Shown: positions 12,721 through 30,257 of the stretch, piece after piece
How positions within the stretch are numbered: position 1 is the first letter of the stretch
How the letters are laid out: each line of letters begins with the position of its first letter
Assembly (NCBI GenBank): GCA_020086605.1
Contig: JACBWW010000003.1
Location: forward strand, 51,184,106 to 51,248,105
Direction of reading: 5' to 3'
DNA from: Lanius collurio
Lineage: Eukaryota; Chordata; Aves; Passeriformes; Laniidae
Length of the DNA: 64,000 bases
Position numbers and translations under genes: made by a program
Notes under the pieces: model-generated
Seen by the model: the letters and a program-made list of their open reading frames with translations, nothing else
The model's database searches: none
Told to the model about the DNA's origin: nothing

Positions 12721-15700
12721 CTGCTTAATTTGTCCTGAATTAATGTAAAGCTTTTGCATATATAACATAACGTGTTCAGGTAGTTCATGACTCCAAAAGT
12801 GAATGCTTGACTTGTGTGTCTCAGTATCTTAATGTGCAAATTTCTGTTTCTAATAGGACAAAAGATGATTCCCATTAGGTTTGCATTTTCATAAAAAACC
12901 CCAAAACTTTGGATACATTTTTATTAGGAAAATGTATGAATAGATATTAAATAAGGAAGTTAGTATACAAATTTGAGAAAACTTTAATCTCATATCTGTT
13001 TTTAAAGTTTTCATCATGTGCCTCAAATTTGGGATTCCTCTTTGAACAACAGAAACTGAAAGCAGTAGGAAGTCCAAAATGAAGCTATAGAATCTCTGAA
13101 AGATGAGAAAGAGCAAGTTTAGAATTTTGAACTTCATATGAATTTTATACTGAATAGTATTATTTTAATAGTTGGCATTTGTGTAGCGAACTACCTTATT
13201 TTAGGTTCTTTTCCTCCATTATTTGATAGGTTCTTTAAATCATTGTTGAAATAATTAATTATGCAAGGAATCAAAACCATCTTTCTGATGTTTTCACCTA
13301 TTCTGCTCATACTTGCAACTGAACAAATTTGAGGGGACCATTTTTAGCCATAGAAGAAAATGTACAGCCAGAAATAACTGAACATCAGCTCTTAAAGTCC
13401 ATCTCTATCAAATTGCACATTTAACATTATGATATATTTTAATGCTAGCATAAAGAAATAATCAGTATTTCAGCACATAAATTATTTCTTCCACCTGCAG
13501 CAAAATAAACTAAAGATATGTAATCTTTCCAGATTATGCACAGTGATTTTTTTTTTTTTTTTTAACCTTGCAACTTCCTACACACTATTGCTCCACAATT
13601 GTTTATCTGCAGGATACAGATAGGTTCTGCTGTTGTCTCTTTGAGTCACAGTATGAGAAGTGAGCTAAGTCACAGTATCTCTCTCAAGAACATTCATAGG
13701 AACATTTTCATAGATCAGTTGATACATTACTTGGAAATATTACTGCAAAATGCTAGGATTCCATGATGTAATGTTAGAATATCTAAATCTTCCAAACTTC
13801 AGATCAAGAAAAATCCTTACTGTGTGCTGAAAAAACTAAAGTGATGACTAAATTTCAGTTTCAGAGGATTTCCTGACATTCTAGAGGTCATTCGTAATCC
13901 ATCTTTAAAAAAAAAAAAAAGTGTCATCTTTCTCACAAAGCTTGTACTGTCAGATACTTGTCCTTGACAGAGGAACCACTTAACTGCTAAAAAGTGATAA
14001 GTGCACAGATCCCCTATAAACTAGCTCATATTTCACCCTGCAAATCAAGTTTTGTTAATTTTTCAGGATGTTTTGCTTCAAGTTTCAGAGTCTGAAAGCT
14101 CACTTGCATATCTGCAGAGAAGGTGACAGAGAAGAGAAGAGATAGGTGATTCAGAGAAGATTTAAGGAAAATCAAGAGTTAAACTTCAAGTCAATCTAGT
14201 CAATTAATGTTGAACTTCATTCTTCCAAAGATAATAACTATAATTCATTACATAAAATGAATATAATTTATTAAATTTATTATATCAAATGAAAGACTAT
14301 ATTATCATTAGTTATACTATAAGTCAACCCATTGATAATAATAATTGTCCTTATCATAAACTTTATATTTTTCCTTCTCTTTGTATAGTATGTATTTTTA
14401 AAACTACACAAGCATTTTTGTCCAGCAGTATTCACTGCTTTGTTGTGATACAAGTTTGATCAGAATCTCATCTTTAAATCCTAGTTGGACTACACTACAG
14501 AGGTAGAGGGATAGAGATGGGCTCAGTCATCTGTATCATGAAGACAGAACTTTGAGATGGTGGTGGAAGAACATGGTTGCCTCACAATAAAATATCTGTT
14601 CAAGGATGATTCAGTCTGGATATTTTTATTCCAGTAGAAACAAAGAAAAGTAGGAACAAGACCATGTGAAATCTGTTTATCTATTACATCTTATATTTTA
14701 CATAGTGGCATTGATTCTAAAACTGGACACGTGGAAAAGATGTTTATTTTACTAGGTGACAAGTAAAGTATAATTGGAAATTCCAGCAGAATAATCACTA
14801 TTGTGTCTAAAATTTTAAGAAACTCCCATAGAAGGGAAGTTTACCTTCTGAAGTAAAATATTTTGCTCAGTACAGGAAAAGCTGGCAGCTATAAGTCTTA
14901 TTGACTTTATTTCACCATGCAAAACCTTTTATGCTCAAATAGGCATCTAGCATGAGAAACAATGCCTTTAATACTCCCTAAAGACAGCTATGGGGAATTT
15001 TCACATTAGAAAAAATATTCAAAAGAGTAAACATGGAATTATAGGCCCCAAATAATGTCATGGAATACTTCAGTTTGTCTTAGAGCTTGCATTACAGATT
15101 TTCTAAGCCTGGGTAAGAACATTGTAAGAGGAAATGAATGTGCTGAGAGCAGGTAGTGTTGTAATGAGAACAGAAGTAAAACTGCAATACAATGCTTCCA
15201 AACCTACTCCTTCACATTTGAAAAAGCTAAGGAGATGTGACAAGAGCATGCTCTTCTCTAAAATATATTAAATTATACAGAAATTAAATGTTGATTGATC
15301 TTAGTAGAGATAGAACTAAACCCTTCTTCAAAATACTGTGTTTTCAAATGAAGGCATTGTAATTGGAATTGTCACTTCCTTTTCAGACAGGAAAAAAAGA
15401 GACAAGCTTAAAGTAAAGCTATTTCCTTCATTACAGAGAGAGTGACTTCAAGAAGGGAAAGGTGAAAGTGTGCTATTTTTCTGCCTGCCAGGTATAAGAC
15501 AGCCTGGAAAAGATTCTCCATAGTACTAGATGTTTTTAACTAAATGTAAATGTCTAACTTATTTATTTAAAATAATTTGTGACCTTCTTACTTTGGAAGT
15601 TTATGAAGTAATTGAACAACCATTAAGATAATGGCAAGACCTGAAACTAGGTTAACTCAAAATGGAATTTTATTAAGTGCTGAAAATTTTTAGTCTACTC

Positions 15701-17698
15701 CTGTTCCCCATAAGATCTTTATCAATATATGAAGTGTTCAACTTGAGACAAATGTACATGTTTTACTAATGTGCACCAGTGCTGTTCTTTACTAGTATAA
15801 ATCCCAACAGATAATGTAGGGATTTTGTTATTTTCCTTTTTTTTTTTAAGAGAAAAAAAAATCACCAAGATTAGTGAGAAAATAGAGAAAAAAATCCACT
15901 GGAAAATATATTCACTCTTGTATATCTTGTATACTATTGTTCAGTAATTTGAATGCCTTCTCCTTTCATTTTCTCATAAATGCATTTGAAATAGCAAAGC
16001 CTGATGCAGTGTACAGTGAAAAATAATGCCAACTGAAATCCTTATATTTTGGTCCAAAAAGAAAGCTGAGGGCATGATCATCATCTGTATCTTCTCTGAG
16101 ATACTGCCCTTGCGTAAGTTTAATTAGAACAATCTTTGCAAGTAGGTCTTTCATGATCACTTGCAGAGTTAACAGTAGAAAAGAACTGGCAGGATGTCTG
16201 TCAAAGGCTGTTGCTCTCAAGCCATAGTTTTGAAGTTAAAATACAGTACACCAGCCAAAGTAATGATTCTAGAAAATGTGACAGTTTAAATACAGCTAAT
16301 ATTTTTTTTTTAATTTATTTGAAAAGATCAACTTGTTTTTTTGCCAGCTAACATTAGAAATTACATTTTATAAAATTAGTTATAAAGCTTTCTCTGATGC
16401 ACATTGAACTTTTGTTTTTCTCAAAACTAGAGAAATAGTGATACTATTATGACTAATTAAGAAATTATAACTGTTTGCTGGCTAGCACATTTACTTAGGG
16501 TGTAATTGTCAATCCTGTCTTCTGCTTGAATACAAGGAGAAAAGAAAAAACACACACACAAAAATGTACAAGTTATGTAAAAGAATGAAGTATCACAATT
16601 TTGTGAAATCTTATTAATCCAGATTCCTCTAAGAGTTATCTTCAAATGCTTAGAAGTGTGTTGTGTGATATGTACAATACAAAAGATATAGAAAACAAAC
16701 GTGAAGGTAATAAAACTAATTGGTTTTAAAATTATCGCCCTTCTACTTCTTACGTCTTTTTTCTTTCATCATTGAGGTGTTTTGAAGAGTTTTGTAAACA
16801 TAATGTGAAATTAGCATATGATGTGAAACAAGAACATAGCTTTAGATTTAGTTTTTCATAAAGTCTAAAGTGTTTCATATATCAAATATAAAATAATATG
16901 CATATTAACCCTTTAAAATGAATGTTCAACAATCGAAAAGGAAAAAAACAGAAACCCAGAAAAGAGATTAAAATTAATCCAAAACATTCTCAAAACTTCC
17001 TTATGTATATGTCTCTACTTATCAGCCACTGGTGATACTGAAATTAGGAGTCATGCTCACTGAGGAAACATGAAAATGTTTTGAAGGAGTGTCAAAAGCC
17101 TTTTTCATCTCACAAGATAAGGATTTTGAGAGATAGCTGCAAATAGAGGAAGATACATAGAAATTAATTTAAAAAATAGTCTGTAATAAGAGTGCTAAAC
17201 CAATGTGAGGACTATTAGGGAAATATGGCTGCATGTATCACACTTCTGGGTTCCTGAAAAACATACTGCAGTATTCTCTATTAGAGTCCAATGAATATTT
17301 CTGTAAGATCTAAAATTTCTTCTCTGAGGTTTTATTGTTATTCTTGTGTTCTATTCAGTTTTGCTTTGCCCTTTGCAAAAACCTGCAGTACAACATGTAT
17401 GCTCAATATTTATAAATCTTAACACAGTAATTGCAAGGGAAAATAACATAAACTTACCTTTATCCCATTTTTGCCAGATTTTCAGAGATATGTGATCTCT
17501 TCCAAGTAGGTATTTTATCTTTTTGCATACAAAGTACATGCTAGATTGCATTACATAATTTTATACAGAATTCTAGAACACTTTTTACTAAGAATGTCAG
17601 TTTTGAAAGAGTGCTCAGCAACAGAAATATATTTTTAACATATTAATTTTCCAAGTTCAGTATTAGAGAAATGATACAATGGTAGAATTTATATTTTA

Positions 17699-22401
<4,703 letters not shown>

Positions 22402-22479
22402 AGATAGAAAACTTGTTGCTGTTGTCTTTCCCTGGAAACAATTTAAATCCTCTAGATTTAAAATCTATGGCCTTTTTCA
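22402..22479 (-). CDS. CSMD3: CSMD3 exon, short linker before Sushi 2
   Basis: A 78-bp exon between the acceptor AACTAG and the donor GTGAGT. It starts with TG, which with the preceding G gives Val, then reads KKAIDFKSRGFKLF and PGKDNSNKFSI, and ends with T, the first base of a Leu codon completed in the next exon. The peptide is lysine-rich, hydrophilic and has no cysteine, so it is an exposed linker between the CUB2 and Sushi 2 modules. It is phase 1 at both ends and could be skipped in frame. It corresponds closely to the human CSMD3 linker as I recall it. The acceptor is preceded by an A/T-rich run that reads as T-rich on the minus strand, containing a (CAAAAA)n repeat on the plus strand. 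Confidence 0.95.
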
Positions 22480-22484
22480 CTAGT

Positions 22485-22519
22485 TAAAAAAAACAAAAAC
22501 AAAAACAAAAACAAAAACA
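22485..22519 (+). repeat. (CAAAAA)n simple repeat
   Basis: About five copies of CAAAAA immediately upstream, in transcript sense, of the linker exon's acceptor at 22480. On the minus strand it forms a T/G-rich tract acting as the polypyrimidine stretch of this splice site. Confidence 0.85.
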
Positions 22520-23365
22520 TGTATCAGGAAATACAATCTAAAATATTTCATTTGACAAATTTTATAATGGAAGTATACACAAATTAGAGGACTGGCTACC
22601 TCACAAGTTCAGATTTTTTACCTTTTGTTGGGAAACAATTTACAAAAATAAATATTGAGACCTGACAAAGGAAAGAAGTGATATTTGCAAGTTAATTTTT
22701 CTCCTGCATAGCTAATAAAAAAAGTATGGCCAAAAGTTTTTATTTCCATGCACTACATAATTGTGTAAAATATTGTCACACATTTATGGAACTTGGAGAA
22801 TGAAAAGGATTATAAATATGTTTACTCAAAAATAGCTGTTTCTTCTGTATTAAGAACAAAAAAGAAGAAAAAATATATTTGAATACAGAAAATAAAATAT
22901 AGTCTGCTATTCTGCTGTTGGTTCTGCTGCTGGTCTTCTTTCTAGCTTGAAAAATGTTATTTGCAAAATGTGATATGGAAAGTAGCTATCTCCCACCTCT
23001 CCCCTAAGCCCACAGCTCATCTGTTTCTTTAAAAGTCTTTCTTGTGGGCTGGCTTTATGATATACACAGTTAATCCAGGCCAACCCCGTGGCCTCAGCAT
23101 ATCTTTAAAAGAAAAAAACTAATAACAAGATAATAAACCCAAAACAATATATATTAAAAAATGTAAGCAAGAATAAGCAAAAACACTACAAAAACCCTTC
23201 CTTTTCAGTCATTAAACTAAATGCATCTTACCTCTAGTATACTTGGCCTGTGAGCAGTGAATTATAAATGGACCTTCTTAAAAATTTTAAATGTTTGATA
23301 TAAATTGATTTTAGGTGGCTTTATAGATATATAATTTATATAGATATATGTATAAAATATACTTA

Positions 23366-23383
23366 AGTGGCTTTGTAGCCACT
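23366..23383. repeat. Perfect 7-bp hairpin
   Basis: AGTGGCT (23366-23372) and AGCCACT (23377-23383) are perfect inverted copies around a TTGT loop, next to a diverged direct copy of the same motif near 23312. It sits in very AT-rich intron. No known function. Confidence 0.6.
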
Positions 23384-23891
23384 ATAGCCACTATATATTT
23401 TTAAAAAATTATATGGAAGAAGATGTTTATCTTGGCTACATGCAACTACTGATGAAGACAGCATAGATTAAAGGAACTACATTTAGGAGAATTGAACGTA
23501 AGAAGATAGACTATACTTCATCAAAGAATTTTTCATACCCATTACTTCTTACAGAAAATCAATGGATTTTCAAAGAATCTTGACAGTAGGTATAAATACC
23601 ACAGTAGCTAAATATTATTGTTATCTTTTTGTAAATAAAAGTATCATTACTAATCACCAGAGCAGAACCAGATTCAGAAGAAAGAAGGTACTACTAAGAA
23701 AGACAATTTATAGGGTAGATACAGGATGTGTTAATAAATATTTTTACACTTCTGATTGGGGACTGTATTTTGTTATAAATACAGAAACACTATTATCTCA
23801 AAAGGCAAAATGCAAATTTACTTGTGTGTTACTGTAATTTAACTTATAAACATTGATGGTATAGTTATATGATAATCTCCCTGAAATAATG

Positions 23892-23919
23892 TCATATAAT
23901 AATATTATATATTATATGA
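23892..23919. repeat. AT-rich palindrome
   Basis: TCATATAAT (23892-23900) and ATTATATGA (23911-23919) are inverted copies around a 10-base AT spacer. This is likely simple-sequence intron DNA. Confidence 0.6.
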
Positions 23920-25678
23920 TAATGGTTTGGGGAAATACATTATTTGCAGAAGTGAAATGTATGTTGCCACAAAGTACAAGATTTTTGGGTTTTTTTACCC
24001 AGATAGAAGCCCCGCCCCCTCTCCAAATTAAAAGAAGTCCATAAACAATTCTATCTTCAGTGGAAACCATAGACGCAAGAACTCTACTATCATATAGTAG
24101 AGCAATACTGGAATAACAGTAATGCTCTCTTGTCATTATCTGAGCTCTCTAAAATGTTATTTCTATGTAAATAGGAATGTTGTACTATAGCTGTAACCCT
24201 CCTTTGGCTTTCTTTGAGGATCATTCTAAAATAACTCCTCATGAATCAGAAAACAGGCTTAGTTATTCTTCCAGCACCTAAGCAAAATGGGAGTGGTCTT
24301 GAATATATGATCTCAGGTGCTGGAATGGGTTTAAATGCTCTCATTAGAGACATGTTTGTCCTTTATTTTCAGAAGTCATCACAACAACACAGTAAAAAAG
24401 GAAGACTGTTTTGTACTTTTTTTCCATTTGTCTGTACTCATTCTGAAACACCTAAATGGCATATCCCTAGTTTATGTACACAAGAAGAGTTCACAAGATC
24501 TAAGGTGGAACTGAAAATAGTTAAAAGACTGTCTTGGGGACCACACTGAAATCAGTCAAAGACTTTTATAATCAGTTGCATCACTTTGCCAAGGCCATTA
24601 AAATACCACTAGGTAAGCATGCAATTCCAGTTTTCTAAAGCACCTTTACAAGAGAGGAATTTACTTTTAACTGGAGTTTGTATTTTGATTTATTGAACAG
24701 TAGTTTCTGAACACGCTGAGAAGGAATAGTTAAAGAAACATGCCATTAATAAACTTTGTGTTGGGCTGCAAATGCATGTACATAAAAACAACCCCACCAT
24801 CACAAAAAAAAAATCCCCTACCCAATAAATAGATTAGTTTATACTTAGCAAAATAATGCTTATTTTGCATGTCAAACACATGACAGTAAGTACTGAAAGT
24901 GGATTTCACTTTACAGAAGTCTCAGAGAATGGATTTATCACAGCAAACTGTGAGTTGCACACATCTAAGCCCATCCACAAAGAAAAACAGACACATTAAG
25001 AGTTCAATTCATCAGGTCTTAGGATACCTACTTTTTGCATGAGACGAATTTATATGCCCATTTCTCTCAAGAAAAAGAGTTCAGATGTAACAATGCTACA
25101 AATTGTTAAATATGGCCAGACTAGTATGTTCTCATGTTTTTGAACAGCCAAGAGCCAAGAAAATAGATTACACCAACGAAGTAGGATACTCCTATGGAGA
25201 CATACCAATATAATAGGAAGGTAGTGATAAGACATAAGTATATTTTTAAAATAATCTACATTTATAAAAACCTATATGACATAACCATTTGTTCAGTGTT
25301 ATAATGCAAGGAGAGGCTTAATTTTTTTTTAATAATACTTTAAATACATATGGCTTCTAGGTTGGTTGGTTAGTTTTAAATTTATAGATAAGGACAGCAG
25401 GTTTGTTTATTTGCATTGTTTATTTTTGGAGGAGAAGGAACACTGGTGAACATCTACCCAAATAAATCTCTGACAATCCTGAATCTATTTTTGATCACAT
25501 GACTGGATGAAGCATAAAGAGCAGCATCAGAACTCTGAAACCAAATCAGAGATTATGTTTATGTTATAACCCTGAAAGTAATTTAGGCACCCACCTTGGG
25601 ATTTCTGCTCAACTTTCTGCTCAACTGCTCATGCTTTTTTTGTAGTTCAAGTCACTTTAATAAAAATACAGAATAATT

Positions 25679-26060
25679 ATTATAGAATTATAGAATGGTT
25701 TGGGTTGGAAGGGACCAAAGGATCATCTAGTGCCAAGTCCCCTGCTGTGGGCAGGGACACCTTCCAATAAAATACCTTGATGAAAGCCCCATCCAGCCTG
25801 GCCTTGAACACTTCCAGGAATAGGGCATCCACAGCTTCTCTGATCATCCTGCTTAAGTACATCACCACCCTCATAATAAAGAACTTCTTAATATCTAATC
25901 TAAACCTACCCTCTTTCAGCTTAAAGCCATCCCCTGTTGCCCTATTGCTACATGCCCATGTAAAAAGTCCCTCTCCAGCTCTCTTGTAGGTCCTCTTCAG
26001 GTCCAAAGTCTCCATAAAGCCTTCACTTTTTCACACTGAACAGCCTCACCTTTCTCTCTC
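25679..26060 (-). mobile_element. CR1 LINE 3' end
   Basis: From the left it reads ATAGAATTATAGAATGGTTT, GGGTTGGAAGGGACC, GGGCAGGGACACCTTCC, CATCCAGCCTGGCCTTGAAC and CAGCCTCACC, which is the reverse complement of the CR1 3' end. Truncated at about 26060. The frames at 25680-26015 and 25777-25989 lie within it and are not genes. Confidence 0.9.
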
Positions 26061-29000
26061 TCACACTCTTTCTCTGTAACTTTTTTTTAAGACTAGAAGA
26101 TGCAATATTTTCTGTAAATAAGGAAAATGGAACTGAATACTTTACTAAGGAGGGATTGATATGAGCAGTCCCAGTAATGAAGGAAGTCCAGGTAAGAACT
26201 TTTGCATTAGAGATGTGTGAGGTAACATTCAGTCAATAGACAAACAAGAGATGTACACTTTTCAAGCAGCCAATTAAAAGTGAAATGTGTTCAGAATTAT
26301 TTTCTTGAAGTTTTTCACCAAAAATTGTCTCCCATGTAAGATAATGAAGATTCTAACACTTACAGGCAAAATTTTAGGCACACATAAAAATTAAAATATT
26401 GTCTTTTATTTTTCTTTAATAAAAAGGCTGTGTAATTATGTATATTTATGCAAATTCATATTTGCATGTATACAGACATGCTACAAACACTTGCAAGAGA
26501 GGACTAAGTCCGATAATTCCAACATTTTATACTTCAGGATAAGAAGTGCATTAAAAAAGGTCCTCGTGTAAATAGGTTCTAAGCATATATATTATAAAAA
26601 AAACCACTTAGATGTAAAATATGAATAACAATCTTAAGTATAGCAAACACTAGAAACAAAATTCATTTTGGATGAAGTTTGTTCAGTTGACATAGTTCTG
26701 ACTTCATTGAAAGAGTGTGTCCTGAGGGCAAAATGAGAAATAATTTTCAAGGAAAATTTGCTTCTACAATTTAGGGTATACAGCCATGTGAAGAATATTT
26801 ATGTAAAACACTGTCAACCCGCAAACTCACATTTTTGTTTTGGTTATGCAACAGCATTTATGTAAAGGAATTGTCCAGCTCATCATTTCTATATTTTGTA
26901 AATTTTCAAATCAAATATAAACAATATTTAAAATGCTGAGGACTAAAACACCACTGTTTTATGCAAAGCAGGCACTCAGGTAGCATTACTTCAAGTAACT
27001 GCACAGATCAATGCAAACAGTCCTTTCCTTCTCCAGAACTACTCTTACTTGATAGTCACTATCACTCAGCTATGAAGATGGAGAACAATGTGATAACAGT
27101 AAAGCCATTATGTCAAGATTTTATGTACAGTCCTACTTAAATTACATCTGCAAAAATATCATACTATTGGAAAACGAGTTATCTGAGAAATAAAGAGTAA
27201 TTAACTCATCAACTGCTTTCTGAAGTGACCAAAAAAATTTCTTTGGAATACAGCATAGAAATGATTTTGACTTGAGCAGAACCAGTAATCCACTGAGTAT
27301 TTAAAATCGTCAGTATGTGATGATGGCAGATTTTACTCCATCTTAGATATTGCTATTTTTAGTGACAGAAACAAGTGTATCATGTACTTTGGACCCCAAT
27401 ATTGGCCGTGCATGTGCAAATATGCCAAATACATTATGCATGCTACTCCCAGTTCATCTTTGGCATATGTCTACTTCATTATATCTCCCCTAAAAGTACA
27501 TCCACTGCCTGAATGCACTGAACTCACTGCTCACATGAAAGGCAGATCCTTTTTTGTTATTTTTTTTCATTCACGTCATATTGACTACACATGTCATACT
27601 ACTCATTATCCAGAATTTCCAAATTATAACAATGCAAGTATTGAATATCCAGGTATCTTAGAGATCACCACTTGAAGGGATTGCACAAATAGGGTGGGCA
27701 TGGGAGAAAAGAGATAGAAACTTATTTTTTATGTGATGGCACTTCAGGCTTTAGAAATTTATGTTAAAATTCTCTAAACCTAGTGATTACCCAAATAAAC
27801 TTCACTGTAACCCAACATACCAACTAATGTAGCACTATCTTCTACAACCTTTCTGCACCTTGAGTCAGCATTAGAGAAGACGGATTTTCATCAGTTTTTG
27901 TAGTACAGCATGAACTGCATAGGTTAACAATTTCTTAAATATGAAGAGCCATACACAAGATGAACAGACTACAAAGTGGTGAAAACGTCCACTTTTCATA
28001 CTAATAAATTTTTCCCTTTTTATGTGAGCTGATCTTAGTTTTTAATTCACTACCCTCACCCTCCATTCTTTTCCCCACATCCTCTACCCCTTTAAACTCT
28101 AAAGTCCGCTGGTCAAATTAAATTGTATAGAAGATTTATATTTCAAATTACTGCAACTACTGCATTACTACATTGAACTATTGCACTGTATTACTAATAT
28201 AAAATTAACAAAATTAAAGGTTTTCTACTATAATCTATATTTTTTGAACATAAAATTTCTCTAATTTGAAAAATTAATTATTTAGAAGGAAGGAAGTACA
28301 CTAAATATGTGTATTTTAATATTCATTTATAATTGCACTACTGATTATTTGGTTTTTACATTCTAACTAAAATACATCTGATTTATACCAACAATTTGTG
28401 GTCAAAAGAAGAAAACCTGAAATACTGAGGGAAAGTAATGCCATAACACATCAGAAAATATCAATTATAGAAATCAACATGAATAGTGTAATAAAGAACA
28501 GTTAAGAACTGTAGGAACTGAAAAAAAACATGAATAGGAAAAACAAGTTCTGAGAAGAAAATTGACAGGGACGCATAAAAGGCAATAATTCAATTAAAAC
28601 ATTAACACAATTAATTTTTTGAAATCAGTATGACTGATTTTCTTTTTCTCTTTCCTCCCTTCTAACCACTCCAGGCTTGACTGTTGGATGACAAATTATC
28701 TCCTTTCCTCCTTCCAACTGCGAAGATATCAAGAAGTTTAGGACATTATTGACAATTTTTCTCTAATAAGAATCTCGGCATTAATAAACCATCCATTATA
28801 AAGTTCATCCAACAAACAGAATGCATCTATGTGATTTGTTGCACGTTAAATGGGTATTTCCAAAAGTATCATGAAATATTAAACAAATATAATTCAGTGG
28901 TTAAATGTTTAAGTGCTAGATTACATTTGTGTTATGCTTATTTCTTGAAACTTTTAAAATTTTCCAAGAAGAAACCTTCTTATATACAAATCTTCTTATA

Positions 29001-30192
29001 TACAAATAATCTTAGAAACATAGAATAGAATAACCTTACTGCCAAATACATTTAATTTCTTCAGAGCCCCATGTTTTTAGTTCTGGGTTTCACTAACAAA
29101 AATAAAGAAATATTAAAAAAAACCCTGGGGACATATGCACATTGATTACCTACTAGACTTAAAAATATTTAAAAGATGTTCAAAAAAATCTTTCCATCCC
29201 TACTCCTCCTTTCCTCTTCCTCCTTCTAAGTAAACCTCAAAAAAATTAGGATATGTGAATACATATTTTCTAACAAATCCTTAGAAGTTTTATATTGAAT
29301 AATCCCAAAGTAATGACCTATTGTACACTTTTATCATAATCTTTCAAAGAAAATTAAAAAAAAAAAATCAAGATAATCAAGACTATCTTAAACATGCTTT
29401 TGCTCTCAAAAATTTCATTTGGAAATGATTTATTTTCTTAAAACAAATCTTAAAATCTTCTTTCCTTCTACCATCATAAATTCTTCTGTAAGACAGAAGG
29501 AAAATGAAATGCTGGTTTGTAGGGAATACCCAGTAACAAGATTTTTTTTCTCTCTGATTCATTTTTTCCTGGCCATTACTAAGATGCTATATAAAGCCAG
29601 ATATAAAAAAGCATAAGGCAAGCTGGGATAGACAAGTATTCTTAAAGAAGAAAGGGGAAAGGACAGAGAAATTATGAAGCCTTATAAGAAAGTAATAAAA
29701 AATAGAGCTGAAAACATAGAGAAAGAGAATGGAGATACCAGTCGAAATGATAAGATTTTGCAAAGAAACAGTTAAGTAAAATTACCAAACCCTATGTATT
29801 TCCTCAAACTGAGAATATATGGCTAAAAATTTGCAAATACTTAGTGACATTTCTGCTCTTTGAAAAGAGGTTTGGAGTCATGATATTTTTTGGATCCAGA
29901 GGTTTCTTGAAAATAATTTTCCTAAGGAAAGCACTGAGATACTTTTGAACTGCTAGATGATGACTGGAGTCTTCTACTAAGACGTCCTGGCACTATTTGA
30001 GCCTGAGTCTGCTAAGCAATTTTTTTTCTCCAACTACTGTATCTCTTTTTCAGACTGTTTATTATTTCTAAATTTAATTTATGATCTATGAACTGTACTA
30101 GAGGTCTTTTTGCATTGTTTGCACCTGGTACTCATTTGTTTCTCAGGACATTTATTTACTCTGTATGTGTATTTCCATATTAAAATGAACAT

Positions 30193-30257
30193 AGAGAAGA
30201 GAAGAGAAGAGAAGAGAAGAGAAGAGAAGAGAAGAGAAGAGAAGAGAAGAGAAGAGA
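30193..30257 (+). repeat. (AGAGA)13 microsatellite
   Basis: Thirteen perfect copies of AGAGA. In the CSMD3 transcript (minus strand) it reads as repeated UCUCU, a pyrimidine tract. It lies about 4.0 kb downstream of the cassette exon's donor. The serine/leucine-rich open frame at 30079-30291 is only a translation of the repeat. Confidence 0.97.
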
